A DNA stretch of 64,000 bases from Marinobacter daqiaonensis (GTDB taxonomy: Bacteria > Pseudomonadota > Gammaproteobacteria > Pseudomonadales > Oleiphilaceae): contig NZ_FOYW01000001.1 of the NCBI RefSeq assembly GCF_900115285.1, positions 576,436-640,435 on the forward strand, read 5' to 3'. The translations under genes were made by a program, and so were the position numbers. The notes beneath the pieces were generated by a model, which saw only the letters and a list, made by a program, of their open reading frames with translations, was not told where the DNA came from and did no database searches. Positions 29,501 to 37,403 of this stretch are shown here, piece by piece; position 1 is the stretch's first letter, and each line of letters opens with the position of its first letter.

Positions 29501-30441
29501 TCCCCTTCCCCCGGCAGGAAGACCAGAACGTCACCAGGGGGTTTCTTTTCACTACGCTCATGGTCCTCGATTTCCTCCACCGCCGCCACGACGGCCTCGC
29601 CCCACCCCAGGTCCCGTTCCTCGGCGTCGCCGGCCAGGGGGCGATAACGCATTTCCACCGGAAAGGTACGGCCCGAGACCTCGATCACCGGCGCCCTGTC
29701 GAAGTATTCGCTGAAGCGCTCCACTTCAATGGTGGCCGATGTAATGATGACCTTCAGGTCCGGGCGACGGGGAAGCAGCTGTTTCAGGTAACCCAGAAGA
29801 AAATCGATGTTGAGGCTGCGCTCGTGGGCTTCATCGATAATGAGAGTGTCGTAGGCATCCAGGAACCGGTCATGCTGGACTTCCGCCAGCAGGATGCCGT
29901 CCGTCATGACTTTCAGCCGGGTCTGTTCGGAAGTGGTGTCCGTGAACCGGATCTGGTAGCCCACCTGGTTGCCCTGCTCCGGCCCCAGCTCCTCAGCGAT
30001 CCGGGTCGAGACGCTGCGGGCGGCGATCCGTCGGGGCTGGGTATGGCCGATCAGGCCGCGGGTCCCGCGCCCGGCGTTCATGCAGATCTTGGGCAGCTGG
30101 GTGGTTTTCCCGGATCCGGTCTCCCCCGCTACAATGATGACCTGATGCTTTTCCAGGGCCTCCCGGATATCGTCCACGCGCTCGGCAACAGGCAACCCCG
30201 CCGGAAAACTTGCAGGCCGGTGGGAAGCCCGCCTCGCTTCGACTTTCTGCTCACCATCGTTCAGCCAGCGGCTGATCCGGGCAAGATCGGCCGCCGTGGG
30301 CCTGTTCCGGGTTTTTGCCAGCAGGCGCAGAATGCGGGCGGCTTCGCGCTGATTGCAGTCACCAAGACGCTGACGGATGGCGTCCGGGTCCGCGGGGATG
30401 GCAGGGCTGGTGGAATCGGGGCCGGAAGGGCTTGTGCTCAT
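26503..30441 (-). CDS. hrpA: ATP-dependent RNA helicase HrpA
   Basis: HrpA is a DEAH-box RNA helicase that resolves stalled ribosomes and other RNA structures. The 1312-residue protein has the full family length. Walker A is GETGSGKTTQLPKI, the DEAH box DEAHERSLNIDFLLGYL, motif III TSATIEVERFSEYF, and motif VI QRAGRCGRV. The OB-fold and DUF3418 C-terminal region follow. It starts at ATG 30441, about 110 bases after the fadD terminator hairpin, so it is probably transcribed separately. The fadD-hrpA adjacency also occurs in Pseudomonas. Very long antisense ORFs overlap it but are composition artefacts. Confidence 0.95.
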   Translation of the reverse strand: MSTSPSGPDSTSPAIPADPDAIRQRLGDCNQREAARILRLLAKTRNRPTAADLARISRWLNDGEQKVEARRASHRPASFPAGLPVAERVDDIREALEKHQVIIVAGETGSGKTTQLPKICMNAGRGTRGLIGHTQPRRIAARSVSTRIAEELGPEQGNQVGYQIRFTDTTSEQTRLKVMTDGILLAEVQHDRFLDAYDTLIIDEAHERSLNIDFLLGYLKQLLPRRPDLKVIITSATIEVERFSEYFDRAPVIEVSGRTFPVEMRYRPLAGDAEERDLGWGEAVVAAVEEIEDHERSEKKPPGDVLVFLPGEGEIRSLSKQLRHADLRHTEVLPLYSRLSAKEQNRVFQAHRGRRIVLATNVAETSLTVPGIRYVIDTGQARISRYSVRSKIQRLPVEAISQASANQRAGRCGRVAPGICFRLYDEADFLSRDEYTDPEILRTNLASVILQMVTLGLGDIRHFPFLEAPDNRQINDGYKLLEELGAVSDRRKVTGLGRTMARLPLDPRLARMLVTASESGSLSELLVVIAGLSVQDPRERPQDKQQAADQAHSQWNDKESDFVTLLNLWNHFEEQRQELSSNQLGKYCKKQFLSWMRMREWRDVHRQLTLLSREQKFVINAQPASYEDIHKAILAGLLGQVATRQEKKEYLATRNRKVLIFPGSKVAKTAPKWILAAEIVETSRVFARMVAKIEPDWVEPLAGHVVKRHYSEPHWEQKRAQVMAYERISLYGLDVVSGRRVPYASVDPEECRRLFIRRALVEGDYRTRAPFIARNRELLETVESLENKTRRRDLLVDDEQLVAFYDERLPAEIVSGRHFESWWKSLSATELKAMELTEKDILQRDLDYQELERYPDELEWQGASYPLSYNFEPTGEDDGVTIQVPLMALKQLPGHRLEWVVPGLVREKCIALVKGLPKAVRRNFVPVPDFVDAALENMTPSNEPLTAALADQLRRMTGVRIAPEEWPTDSLPRHLRMNLKVVGEGGRVMAQGRDPDELQKKLERQAEEALARVDAEEGKSVAEQGRDWRFGALPATLHTDRGGMQVTVYPALEDLGDKVRETRFLDPLTSAEAHRRAVARLILNRLGNTLERIDGRLRHFRQSALMFAPVGQAKVLLDDFLIASAANHFLGGPSQPAEKLPRSQADFDRACEQARGDFLPALEQADEQLYEVMQGYHRVMKQLKGKISLAVANSMADLKFQMEHLVYPGFLAATPPDWLACFPRYFEAADIRLDKMPREMGREREFLHTMEPLWSRYQQKQEQHRRQGVLDPELTMYRWMLEEFRVSFFAQQLGTAMPVSVKRLDRQWELVH

Positions 30442-30499
30442 GAATTACCCAGTTGCTGAATTTTGCGCCGCCATTGTACCGGATGCGGGGCCGTGAAAC

Positions 30500-30528
30500 G
30501 AAAAAAGCCCTGCCGGAGCAGGGCTTTC
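30500..30528 (-). terminator. intrinsic terminator after fadD
   Basis: On the minus strand AGCCCTGC-TCCG-GCAGGGCT is a perfect 8-base stem with a 4-base loop followed by six T residues, just after the fadD stop. A second small hairpin (30532-30550) spans the stop codon. Confidence 0.85.
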
Positions 30529-30548
30529 AGAAACCACCGCGAGGCGGT

Positions 30549-32231
30549 TTACTGGTGCTTTTTCAGCTCTTCATCGCGGAGCTCGCGGCGCAGGATCTTG
30601 CCCACGTTGGTCTTGGGCAGCTCCTCCCGGACCTCAAAGGTCTTGGGCACCTTATAGGCGGTCAGCCGCTCGCGACAGAACTCCTTCAGTTCGTCATCCT
30701 TCAGGCTGGGATCGGAAGGTACCAGGAACACCTTGACCGCTTCGCCGCTCTTCTCATCCGGAATACCCACTGCGGCACATTCAAGAACCTTCGGATGGCT
30801 GCTTACCACGTCTTCCACTTCATTGGGATACACGTTGAAGCCGGACACAATGATCATGTCCTTCTTGCGGTCCACAATGCGGATGTAGCCATCTTCCTGA
30901 ATCAGCGCCACATCGCCGGTTTTCAGATAGCCGTCCTCAGTAAAGGACTTCTGGGTTTCCTCGGGCCGCTGCCAGTACCCGCGCATGACCTGGGGACCCT
31001 TTACGCACAGCTCGCCGGCTTCGCCAAGAGGCAGGTCCTTGCCATCCTCATCGATCGTCTTACAGATGGTGTTGCAGATGGGCAGGCCGATGGTACCCAG
31101 CTGGATGGCACTGGGCGGATTGAACGTCACCACTGGTGAGGTTTCCGTCAGGCCGTAACCTTCACTGATCTCGACACCGGTGATTTCCTGCCAGCGCTTG
31201 GCGGTAGCACTGGTCAGTGCCATGCCGCCCGAGGAGGTCATTTTCAGGTGGCTGAAATCCAGCTTGCGGAAATCCTCGTTGGCCATCAGGCCGTTGAACA
31301 GGGTATTGAGTCCCACGAAGGACGTGAACTTGTGGTTCTTCAGTTCCTTCACGAAGGCCGGAATATCCCGCGGATTCGGAATCAGGATGTTGTGGCCGCC
31401 GGCCTCCAGCATGATCCCGCAATTCAGGGTAAAGGAATAGATGTGGTACAGGGGCAGCGGCGCGATCATCACCTCCTCCCCTTCCACGACCTTGTCTTCC
31501 AGCAGCGGCCGGGTCTGCAGCAGGTTGGCCACAAGGTTGCCATGAGTCAGCATGGCGCCCTTGGCGACGCCGGTGGTGCCACCCGTGTACTGCAATACTG
31601 CCAGGTCATCCTGGGTGGGCTGGGCCGGATTGAGCTTTTCCTTGGCACCGGCGGCCAGAACTGCCGGCAGCTTGTGGGCCTGAGGCAGATTGTAGGCAGG
31701 CACCATCTTTTTCAGGTGCTTCACGGCGGCGTTCATCAGGGTGCGCTTGAGCGGAGAGTGCATATCCGCCAGCTCGGTCACGATCACATGTTCGATGCCG
31801 GTATGGGGAAGCACTTTCTCCGCGTTGGCAGCCATATTGGCAAGAATCACCAGGGCCTTGGCACCGGAATCGTTGAACTGGTGCTCCATCTCGCGGGTGG
31901 TGTACAGGGGGTTGGTGTTAACCACCACGAGGCCCGCCCGCATGGCGCCATAGACCACCACGGGGTACTGGGTGAGGTTCGGCATCTGGACCGCAATGCG
32001 ATCGCCGGGCTTGAGGTTGGTCTTGTTCTGCAGCCAGGCCGCAAAGTCACGGGCAAGTTCGTCAAGCTGCTTGTAGGTCAGGGTCACACCGACCGCTGAA
32101 AAGGCCGGCTTGTCCGCGAATTTCTTGACCGACTTGTCAAACACATCAACCATGCTCTTGTACTGGTTGAGATCAACATTGCGGGGCACGCCGGGTGGGT
32201 ACTTGTCCTGGTAAAACTGTTCAAGGTCCAT
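30549..32231 (-). CDS. fadD: long-chain fatty acid CoA ligase
   Basis: FadD activates exogenous long-chain fatty acids to acyl-CoA at the inner membrane for beta-oxidation. The 560-residue protein has the AMP-binding P-loop YTGGTTGVAKGAML, the A5 motif GYGLTETSPVV, the FACS-like region DGYLKTGDVALIQEDGYIRI split around the hinge, and the terminal lysine region KTNVGKILRREL. It starts at ATG 32231 (MDLEQFYQDKYPPGVP), with GGAG about 8 bases upstream; the longer frame to 32567 is non-conserved leader. A near-consensus -10 lies 25 bases before the start. It is followed by a strong terminator. Confidence 0.94.
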   Translation of the reverse strand: MDLEQFYQDKYPPGVPRNVDLNQYKSMVDVFDKSVKKFADKPAFSAVGVTLTYKQLDELARDFAAWLQNKTNLKPGDRIAVQMPNLTQYPVVVYGAMRAGLVVVNTNPLYTTREMEHQFNDSGAKALVILANMAANAEKVLPHTGIEHVIVTELADMHSPLKRTLMNAAVKHLKKMVPAYNLPQAHKLPAVLAAGAKEKLNPAQPTQDDLAVLQYTGGTTGVAKGAMLTHGNLVANLLQTRPLLEDKVVEGEEVMIAPLPLYHIYSFTLNCGIMLEAGGHNILIPNPRDIPAFVKELKNHKFTSFVGLNTLFNGLMANEDFRKLDFSHLKMTSSGGMALTSATAKRWQEITGVEISEGYGLTETSPVVTFNPPSAIQLGTIGLPICNTICKTIDEDGKDLPLGEAGELCVKGPQVMRGYWQRPEETQKSFTEDGYLKTGDVALIQEDGYIRIVDRKKDMIIVSGFNVYPNEVEDVVSSHPKVLECAAVGIPDEKSGEAVKVFLVPSDPSLKDDELKEFCRERLTAYKVPKTFEVREELPKTNVGKILRRELRDEELKKHQ

Positions 32232-32255
32232 CGCACCTTCTCCTGTAACATTATG

Positions 32256-32285
32256 ATTATAGTTAACAGCCCTGTGGCGGTTGCC
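32256..32285 (-). promoter_or_regulatory. fadD promoter with consensus -10
   Basis: A perfect TATAAT (minus strand, 32256-32261) lies 25 bases before the fadD ATG. The -35 region 17-18 bases upstream (around GCAACC) is poor, so an activator may be needed, or transcription may rely on the strong -10. The -10 overlaps an A/T-rich partial dyad (AAC...GTT) that could bind a fatty-acid regulator; that part is a guess. Confidence 0.55.
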
Positions 32286-32599
32286 GCCTCTGTGTAGCGC
32301 CAGCACCCAGGACCGCTGCAGCATGTCGGGATACCATCCAGCCTGAGCCCCACCGGAACGAACGCCGGCGAAAAAACAAGCAGACCAAAGTATCAGCCTT
32401 GGAAGAAGTGCGAGAATACCAGTTTTGATTGTTTTCAGGTAGTTCCAGACATTGCCTGGGAGAAAAGCCTGACCCGATTGTGACGGTTTTCGCGTAAAGC
32501 TGTCGGCTATTTTTACAGTTCGTTGGGCGGGACCGGACGGGGAGCCGGGAAGAAGATCAAAAGACACTGATTTAAAGGGCGATTCCCGTTATCGGCAAA

Positions 32600-32701
32600 G
32601 TCTTTGCTGACAGTATGGTGACGCAGGTGCTTACTGGAGGTGCCTCGCGTTAAATGCCGAGCTTGGCCGATACACCCTCAACCGTGTATCGGCTTTTTTT
32701 T
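32600..32701 (+). ncRNA. possible small RNA ending at an intrinsic terminator
   Basis: A strong plus-strand terminator (32666-32701) sits in a gap where both flanking genes are on the minus strand, so it must end an independent transcript. The preceding 60-70 bases include GGAGGTGCCTC, which folds as a short hairpin. A 12-codon ORF (ATG at 32612, stop TAA) ends just before the terminator but lacks a ribosome site. The 5' end is a guess: TATGGT at 32611-32616 could be a -10 but has no good -35. I cannot match it to a known RNA family. Seen: terminator. Inferred: an RNA of roughly 80-100 bases. Confidence 0.35.
32666..32701 (+). terminator. intrinsic terminator of an unidentified plus-strand transcript
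   Basis: GCCGATACAC and GTGTATCGGC form a perfect 10-base stem around an 8-base loop, followed directly by eight T residues. This is the strongest terminator in the window by eye. Confidence 0.9.
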
Positions 32702-32894
32702 GGATGCCGAAACGGGAGCACTGATGACAGACATCCGCCGGCAAACCGCCAGGGTCGACCGAAAGGGCCAGCCCCCGTATACCGCGCGAGGTTCCTTCTC
32801 GCAAACCGGGACCTGACATAAGAGCCTCGAAAGGCTCACGGCGGATTGAAGCACAGGGACAGATTAACTGAAAATTTCATATAGTTTAGCAGAT

Positions 32895-32923
32895 ACAAAA
32901 AAGCCCGGGGATGATCCCGGGCT
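32895..32923 (-). terminator. intrinsic terminator after the MoxR/VWA genes
   Basis: On the minus strand AGCCCGGG and CCCGGGCT form an 8-base stem around a short loop, followed by TTTTTTGT. It lies about 55 bases after the stop of the VWA gene at 32976. Confidence 0.85.
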
Positions 32924-32975
32924 GTCTCTGGGGTGATTACGTCAGGAGTGGTCTGTGACTGTGGTCACGGCGGGC

Positions 32976-34154
32976 TTACTTGCTGAGATACCGCATGGCG
33001 GATTCCAGCCCCTCAATGGTCAGGGGATACATGTGGTCTCCCACCAGCTGGCGGGTTATCCCCAGGGAACCACCCCTTCCCCAGTAACTTTCCGGCAAGG
33101 GGTTGAGCCACACGACCTTGCGGAAATGTTCATTCACCCGCTGGAACCAGGTTGCTCCCGCTTCCTCGTTCCAGTGCTCGATGGAGCCTCCGGGATGCGT
33201 GATCTCGTAAGGGGCCATGGTGGCGTCCCCGATGAAAATCACCTTGTAGTCGGAACTGTACTTGTGAAGGATGTCCCAGACCGGTGTGGTCTCGTTCAGA
33301 CGACGCACATTCTTGGTCCAGACCGCTTCGTAGATGAAGTTATGGAAGTAGAAATACTCCATGTGCTTGAACTCCATCCTGGCGGCTGAGAACAGCTCCT
33401 CGCAGACCCGCACGTGGGGATCCATGGAACCGCCCACATCGAAAAACAGGAGTACCTTCACCGCATTGTGGCGCTCAGGAACCATTTTCAGGTCGAGATA
33501 ACCAGCGTTGCGGGCGGTGGACCGAATGGTGTCGTCAAGGTCAAGCTGGTCCGCGGCCCCCTGGCGGGCAAACTTGCGCAACCGGCGCAGGGCCACCTTG
33601 ATGTTACGGATACCCAGGGTGATGCTGTCGTCGAGATCGCGGAACTGGCGCTTTTCCCAGACCTTCACCGCCCGGCCGTGGCGACCCTCGTTCTGACCGA
33701 TGCGAAAGCCCTCCGGGTTGTAACCATTGGCGCCAAACGGAGAGGTACCGCCGGTGCCGATCCACTTGTTACCGCCCTGGTGCCGCTCCTTCTGCTCTTC
33801 CATCCGTTTTTTGAAGGTGTCGATAAGCTCTTCGAGGCCCCCCAGGGATTCGATCTGGGCCTTCTCCTCCTCGGTGAGCTGCTTCTCGAACTCGGCCCGC
33901 AACCAGTCATCCGGGATCAGCGCTTCCATTAGCTCATCCAGGTTCTCGATACCCTTGAAATAGGCCTCGAAGGCGCGGTCGAACTTGTCGAAATGGCGCT
34001 CGTCCTTCACCAGGCATAACCGCGCCAGGTAATAGAACTCCTCCATATCGGCGAAAGCGATGCGCTTTTGCAGCGCCTCCAGCAGGTCCAGGTATTCGCG
34101 CAGACTGGCGGGTACCTTCGCCGCGCGAACTTCCATGAAAAAATCTATCAGCAT
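32976..34154 (-). CDS. VWA-domain protein of the CoxE-like group, MoxR partner
   Basis: A 392-residue cytosolic protein without signal peptide or helices. The N-terminal half is helical with charged clusters (residues 80-160), and the C-terminal half is a von Willebrand factor A domain. Its metal site reads FFDVGGS (Asp239, Gly241, Ser243); the middle Ser of the usual DxSxS is Gly. The protein resembles the partner of the PA2707-type MoxR ATPases. Its own MoxR gene sits 70 bases upstream. MoxR/VWA pairs are thought to act as chaperones for assembling metal-containing or multi-subunit proteins; the client here is unknown. A good terminator follows. Confidence 0.85.
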   Translation of the reverse strand: MLIDFFMEVRAAKVPASLREYLDLLEALQKRIAFADMEEFYYLARLCLVKDERHFDKFDRAFEAYFKGIENLDELMEALIPDDWLRAEFEKQLTEEEKAQIESLGGLEELIDTFKKRMEEQKERHQGGNKWIGTGGTSPFGANGYNPEGFRIGQNEGRHGRAVKVWEKRQFRDLDDSITLGIRNIKVALRRLRKFARQGAADQLDLDDTIRSTARNAGYLDLKMVPERHNAVKVLLFFDVGGSMDPHVRVCEELFSAARMEFKHMEYFYFHNFIYEAVWTKNVRRLNETTPVWDILHKYSSDYKVIFIGDATMAPYEITHPGGSIEHWNEEAGATWFQRVNEHFRKVVWLNPLPESYWGRGGSLGITRQLVGDHMYPLTIEGLESAMRYLSK

Positions 34155-34224
34155 GGCGTCCTCCCAAAAGAGGCCGTTGAATCAATGGTCCGCCGGGACA
34201 GCCCCCTGCCCCGGACGCCCTGCA

Positions 34225-35067
34225 TCACTTCCTGCGACGTGCCATGAAGGCGAGCTTCTGGAGCAGGTGCACGTCCTGCTCGTTCTTGACAAGAGCGCCG
34301 TACAGGGGAGGCAGCGCGCTGCTGGTATCCTTCTCCTGGAGCATCTTGCGGGACAGGTCGTCCGCCATGAGCAGCTTCAGCCAGTCAATCAGCTCGGATG
34401 TGGAGGGCTTCTTCTTCAGGCCCGGAACCTTGCGGACATCGAAGAACACCTCCAGGGCATCACGGACAACTTCCTGCTGGATGTTGGGAAAGTGGACATC
34501 CACGATGGTCTGCATGGTGTCGTGCTCCGGGAACGAGATGTAGTGGAAGAAGCAGCGGCGCAGGAAGGCGTCCGGTAATTCCTTCTCGTTGTTACTGGTA
34601 ATCACCACGATCGGACGATGCTTAGCCTTGACGAACTCCTGAGTCTCGTAAACGTAAAACTCCATTCGGTCCAGTTCAAGCAGCAGGTCGTTGGGGAATT
34701 CGATGTCGGCCTTGTCGATCTCGTCGATGAGCAGCACCACCGGTTCATCCGTTTCGAAGGCTTCCCAGAGCTTGCCCTTGACGATGTAGTTACGGATATC
34801 CTTGACCTTCTCGTCCCCCAGCTGGGAGTCCCGCAGGCGGGAAACCGCATCGTACTCGTACAGGCCCTGCTGGGCTTTGGTGGTGGACTTGATGTGCCAT
34901 GGAATCAGCCTGAGGCCAAGACCGGCAGCCATCTCCTCGGCCAGGAGGGTTTTACCGGTACCCGGCTCACCCTTGATCAGCAGCGGGCGCTGCAAGGCAA
35001 CCGCCGCGTTCACCGCCATCTGCAAGTCTTCAGTGGCTACGTATTTTTCGGTACCGGTAAACTTCAT
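34225..35067 (-). CDS. MoxR-family AAA+ ATPase
   Basis: A 280-residue AAA+ ATPase. It opens MKFTGTEKYVATEDLQMAVN, has Walker A GEPGTGKT (33-40), Walker B VVLLIDEIDKAD, sensor 1 VVITSNNEKELPDAFLRRC and a C-terminal lid (AFMARRRK end). Length and sequence fit the short MoxR subfamily typified by PA2707 of Pseudomonas. It should hydrolyse ATP to remodel a target selected by the VWA partner downstream. A candidate promoter at 35165-35193 gives a leader of roughly 90 bases. It follows the large VWA gene at 140 bases. Not the DUF58-linked MoxR, since DUF58 is 20 kb away. Confidence 0.9.
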   Translation of the reverse strand: MKFTGTEKYVATEDLQMAVNAAVALQRPLLIKGEPGTGKTLLAEEMAAGLGLRLIPWHIKSTTKAQQGLYEYDAVSRLRDSQLGDEKVKDIRNYIVKGKLWEAFETDEPVVLLIDEIDKADIEFPNDLLLELDRMEFYVYETQEFVKAKHRPIVVITSNNEKELPDAFLRRCFFHYISFPEHDTMQTIVDVHFPNIQQEVVRDALEVFFDVRKVPGLKKKPSTSELIDWLKLLMADDLSRKMLQEKDTSSALPPLYGALVKNEQDVHLLQKLAFMARRRK

Positions 35068-35164
35068 GATCTGTTCCTATCAGTTAAAAGTGGGAGCTAC
35101 ACATCGGGGCCTCGCGATAACGCCCTGTCGTCAGGTGCCCGGTGCTATTCGGTGATGATCGACG

Positions 35165-35193
35165 AGTATAGATTTTTTACCCCTGTTTGATAA
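35165..35193 (-). promoter_or_regulatory. candidate promoter of the moxR-VWA pair
   Basis: On the minus strand TTATCA (35188-35193) and TATACT (35165-35170) are separated by 17 bases in an A/T-rich spacer, between the stop of the large VWA gene and moxR. This separates the MoxR pair from the long operon upstream. Confidence 0.5.
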
Positions 35194-35207
35194 GCATGCA
35201 AAGGTTA

Positions 35208-37376
35208 TCACTTCCTGTCGCTGTCGATGCGCCTGTCCTTCTGACCCGTATCCTCCTCATCGTCGGCTTCCAGGTCGGGCAGGTCATCGATGTCGGAGAG
35301 ATCGAAATCTTCGAGACCGAACTCGTCGTCATCGTCCTGATTTTCGTCCAGAAGGCTGTCGTCGAAGTCCTCCAGGCCCGGGTCTTCGTCGCGGCTAGCT
35401 TCAGGCTCATCCCCGCCTGCGCCCTTCAAAGGCTCCTCAAGAACATCGGAGGTCTCGTCCAGCTGCGGGACATCCGATTCATCGACCTCAGCGGTTTGCT
35501 CTGCAGGGGTCCCGGTCGCTTCCGCCGGCGGTTCCATCTCTGACGTCGACTCATCCTCCTGTTCCGGTAACTGGCTGGCTGCCAGAGGATCAGCGGCATC
35601 ATCGGCCCTGGGTTCGGGACTCTCCGCGAGTCCATCGGTTTCGCTCAGTTCCTCCTCCATGGCAACCGGAGGTTCCGGCTCCGGTTCTGGTTCCGGCTCC
35701 GGTTCTGGCTCTGGTTCCGCACCGGCAGCGGCCCGAGCCGTTGCGTTTTCCTCGTCGGCGGGCTCTGTTGACCTGCGCCTGCGCCTCCACCAGAGCATGA
35801 GTGCCAGGACTGCGATCAGCGCCGTTGCGCCCCCCGCCAACCAGGGCCACCAGGCGGCAAGACGGTCTGACAATGACGGCGACGTGTCAGGCGTGGACTC
35901 TTTCCCGGCCTCGGGTGAGGCCACGGTGTCGGGAGTGGACACGGCTTCGGGCTCGCTCGCCGGCTCTTCCACCAGGCTCAGGTCGACCGGGCCGGACCCT
36001 GACTCCGGCGCGACCGGCTCCTCCTCCGGAGTCACTGACGGTGCCGGTTCCTCCCCCGCTGGGGAAAGTGGGGCTTCCGCCGGCGGCGCGGGCACCTGAT
36101 CGCCCTCGGGCGCCGCCAGCGTCAGGGTCTGTCGGTACTTCCGGGAAAAGGTCTCTCCGTCAGCCTCCAGCTCCAACAGGTACTGACCCGGTTCCGGCAA
36201 GCGGGCAATGGTATCGCGATAGATGCCCGACTCGGGAGGACGCTCGCCGCTCAGGACACGGGTGCCCCGGCGACCATCCTCCGTGGTCATGCTCAGGCTG
36301 ACTGTAATAACGCCGAGAAAGTCCGGGTCGGTAATACGCTGACCCTCCTCGGTGAACCAGGCCTCAACCTCGACGTCCTGCCCCATGTCGAACCGTGCCG
36401 GTATCGGTGCCACCTGCAAGCGCAGATTGCTGACGACCGTCACGCGGCTGCCCTCCCCCAGGGTACCTTCCACCTGCCACTCCCCCGGCATGGGCCCGGA
36501 GACGGTGATCAGGTCATAACCGGGCTCACGGGCCCAACGGATGTTTTCCGGCAGCTGGGCGGCGCCGTGGCGCCCGCCGGAGGGATCGATCAGTTCAAGC
36601 TGGCGCCTCTCCGGCCCGGTCTCACTGAAGATCAGGGCAGTGAATTCCTCGACTCCGCCGTCCACCTGGAAACGGTTGTTCTCCAGCGGTACCTCGTTGG
36701 CGGGAACCGCCTGGCCCAGGGTATCGGCAAAGATCCGGCTCAGTTCATCCGCGGAATCCGCCACCCTGGCAACGCCGCCGGTCACATCTGCGATGGCGCC
36801 CAGCAAGTCCAGGTCAGCCTCGGAAGAGAGCGCGATGGTGTGGATGGTCAGCCCGGCATCGGCGAGCCTGGGAACCAGTTCATTGAGGATGCGATTCCGC
36901 TCCTGGTCGTTGGCGGAGGCACTGGGGGAAATGTCCACCTTGCCATCGGTCAGCAGAATCATATGAGTGCCGGACAGGTCCCTCTCCGGGGCAAGCCAGG
37001 AATCGCTGGCGGTCTCGATGGCGGCGCCGAGGTTGGTCCGCTGGGCTATGGAGTTGATATCGTCCGAGCGTTCCACCAGGGTGTCGCGGAGTTCCGGTGA
37101 CAGGGTATCGTGGGGGACCAGCATGTTCACGAGACGACCGAACGTCCACAGGCCGACGTGGGTGTTTTCAGGTAGCAGCCGGGCAATCAGCCTGACCGCG
37201 GGTCGACGCAGATTGTCGGGATCGTTAAGCTTCATGCTGCCGGAAATATCCACTACCAACCGCACGTCCCGTGCCGGCTGGTAGTGGCCCTCCCGGGCAC
37301 CCTCCTGAGCGGATAACGGCGAAAATACAAACGCCAGAAACAGGTATAGCGCCAGGGTCAGTTTCTTCGACAGCAT
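35208..37376 (-). CDS. large membrane-anchored VWA protein with acidic cytoplasmic tail
   Basis: A 722-residue protein. It has an N-terminal signal peptide (cleavage near SPLSAQ), then a VWA domain (about residues 35-225) with an intact metal site DISGS (43-47), THMILLTDGKVD and GGVARVADSADELSR. A middle region of probable beta domains follows. After a Pro/Glu/Ser-rich linker there is one helix (about 509-530) closed by RRRRR, then a 187-residue acidic tail with an EP-repeat (about eight EP units) and repeated LEDFD motifs. The topology is periplasmic VWA, cytoplasmic tail. It somewhat resembles TIGR03503-type proteins, uncertainly. It lies 27 bases after the small membrane protein gene. Function unknown; a link to the nearby MoxR is plausible. 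Confidence 0.78.
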   Translation of the reverse strand: MLSKKLTLALYLFLAFVFSPLSAQEGAREGHYQPARDVRLVVDISGSMKLNDPDNLRRPAVRLIARLLPENTHVGLWTFGRLVNMLVPHDTLSPELRDTLVERSDDINSIAQRTNLGAAIETASDSWLAPERDLSGTHMILLTDGKVDISPSASANDQERNRILNELVPRLADAGLTIHTIALSSEADLDLLGAIADVTGGVARVADSADELSRIFADTLGQAVPANEVPLENNRFQVDGGVEEFTALIFSETGPERRQLELIDPSGGRHGAAQLPENIRWAREPGYDLITVSGPMPGEWQVEGTLGEGSRVTVVSNLRLQVAPIPARFDMGQDVEVEAWFTEEGQRITDPDFLGVITVSLSMTTEDGRRGTRVLSGERPPESGIYRDTIARLPEPGQYLLELEADGETFSRKYRQTLTLAAPEGDQVPAPPAEAPLSPAGEEPAPSVTPEEEPVAPESGSGPVDLSLVEEPASEPEAVSTPDTVASPEAGKESTPDTSPSLSDRLAAWWPWLAGGATALIAVLALMLWWRRRRRSTEPADEENATARAAAGAEPEPEPEPEPEPEPEPPVAMEEELSETDGLAESPEPRADDAADPLAASQLPEQEDESTSEMEPPAEATGTPAEQTAEVDESDVPQLDETSDVLEEPLKGAGGDEPEASRDEDPGLEDFDDSLLDENQDDDDEFGLEDFDLSDIDDLPDLEADDEEDTGQKDRRIDSDRK

Positions 37377-37403
37377 GAAAAGATCCTCGCGAAAGGTCCG
37401 CCT

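Larger units (their letters stand above)
32232..32975. other. 744-base non-coding gap between fadD and the VWA gene
   Basis: This is the longest stretch without a convincing gene. It contains the fadD promoter near its left end, a plus-strand intrinsic terminator at 32666-32701, and the minus-strand terminator of the VWA gene at 32895-32923. Short ORFs in it have no ribosome sites and no recognisable similarity. The plus-strand terminator has no protein gene in front of it, so a small RNA is suspected. Confidence 0.6.

Noticed and set aside
29560..30459. 299-codon plus-strand frame
   Set aside because: Antisense to hrpA; same reasoning.
22390..37376. Shared LEDFD motif in ExeA and in the tail of the large VWA protein
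   Set aside because: Short acidic motif in low-complexity regions; most likely chance.
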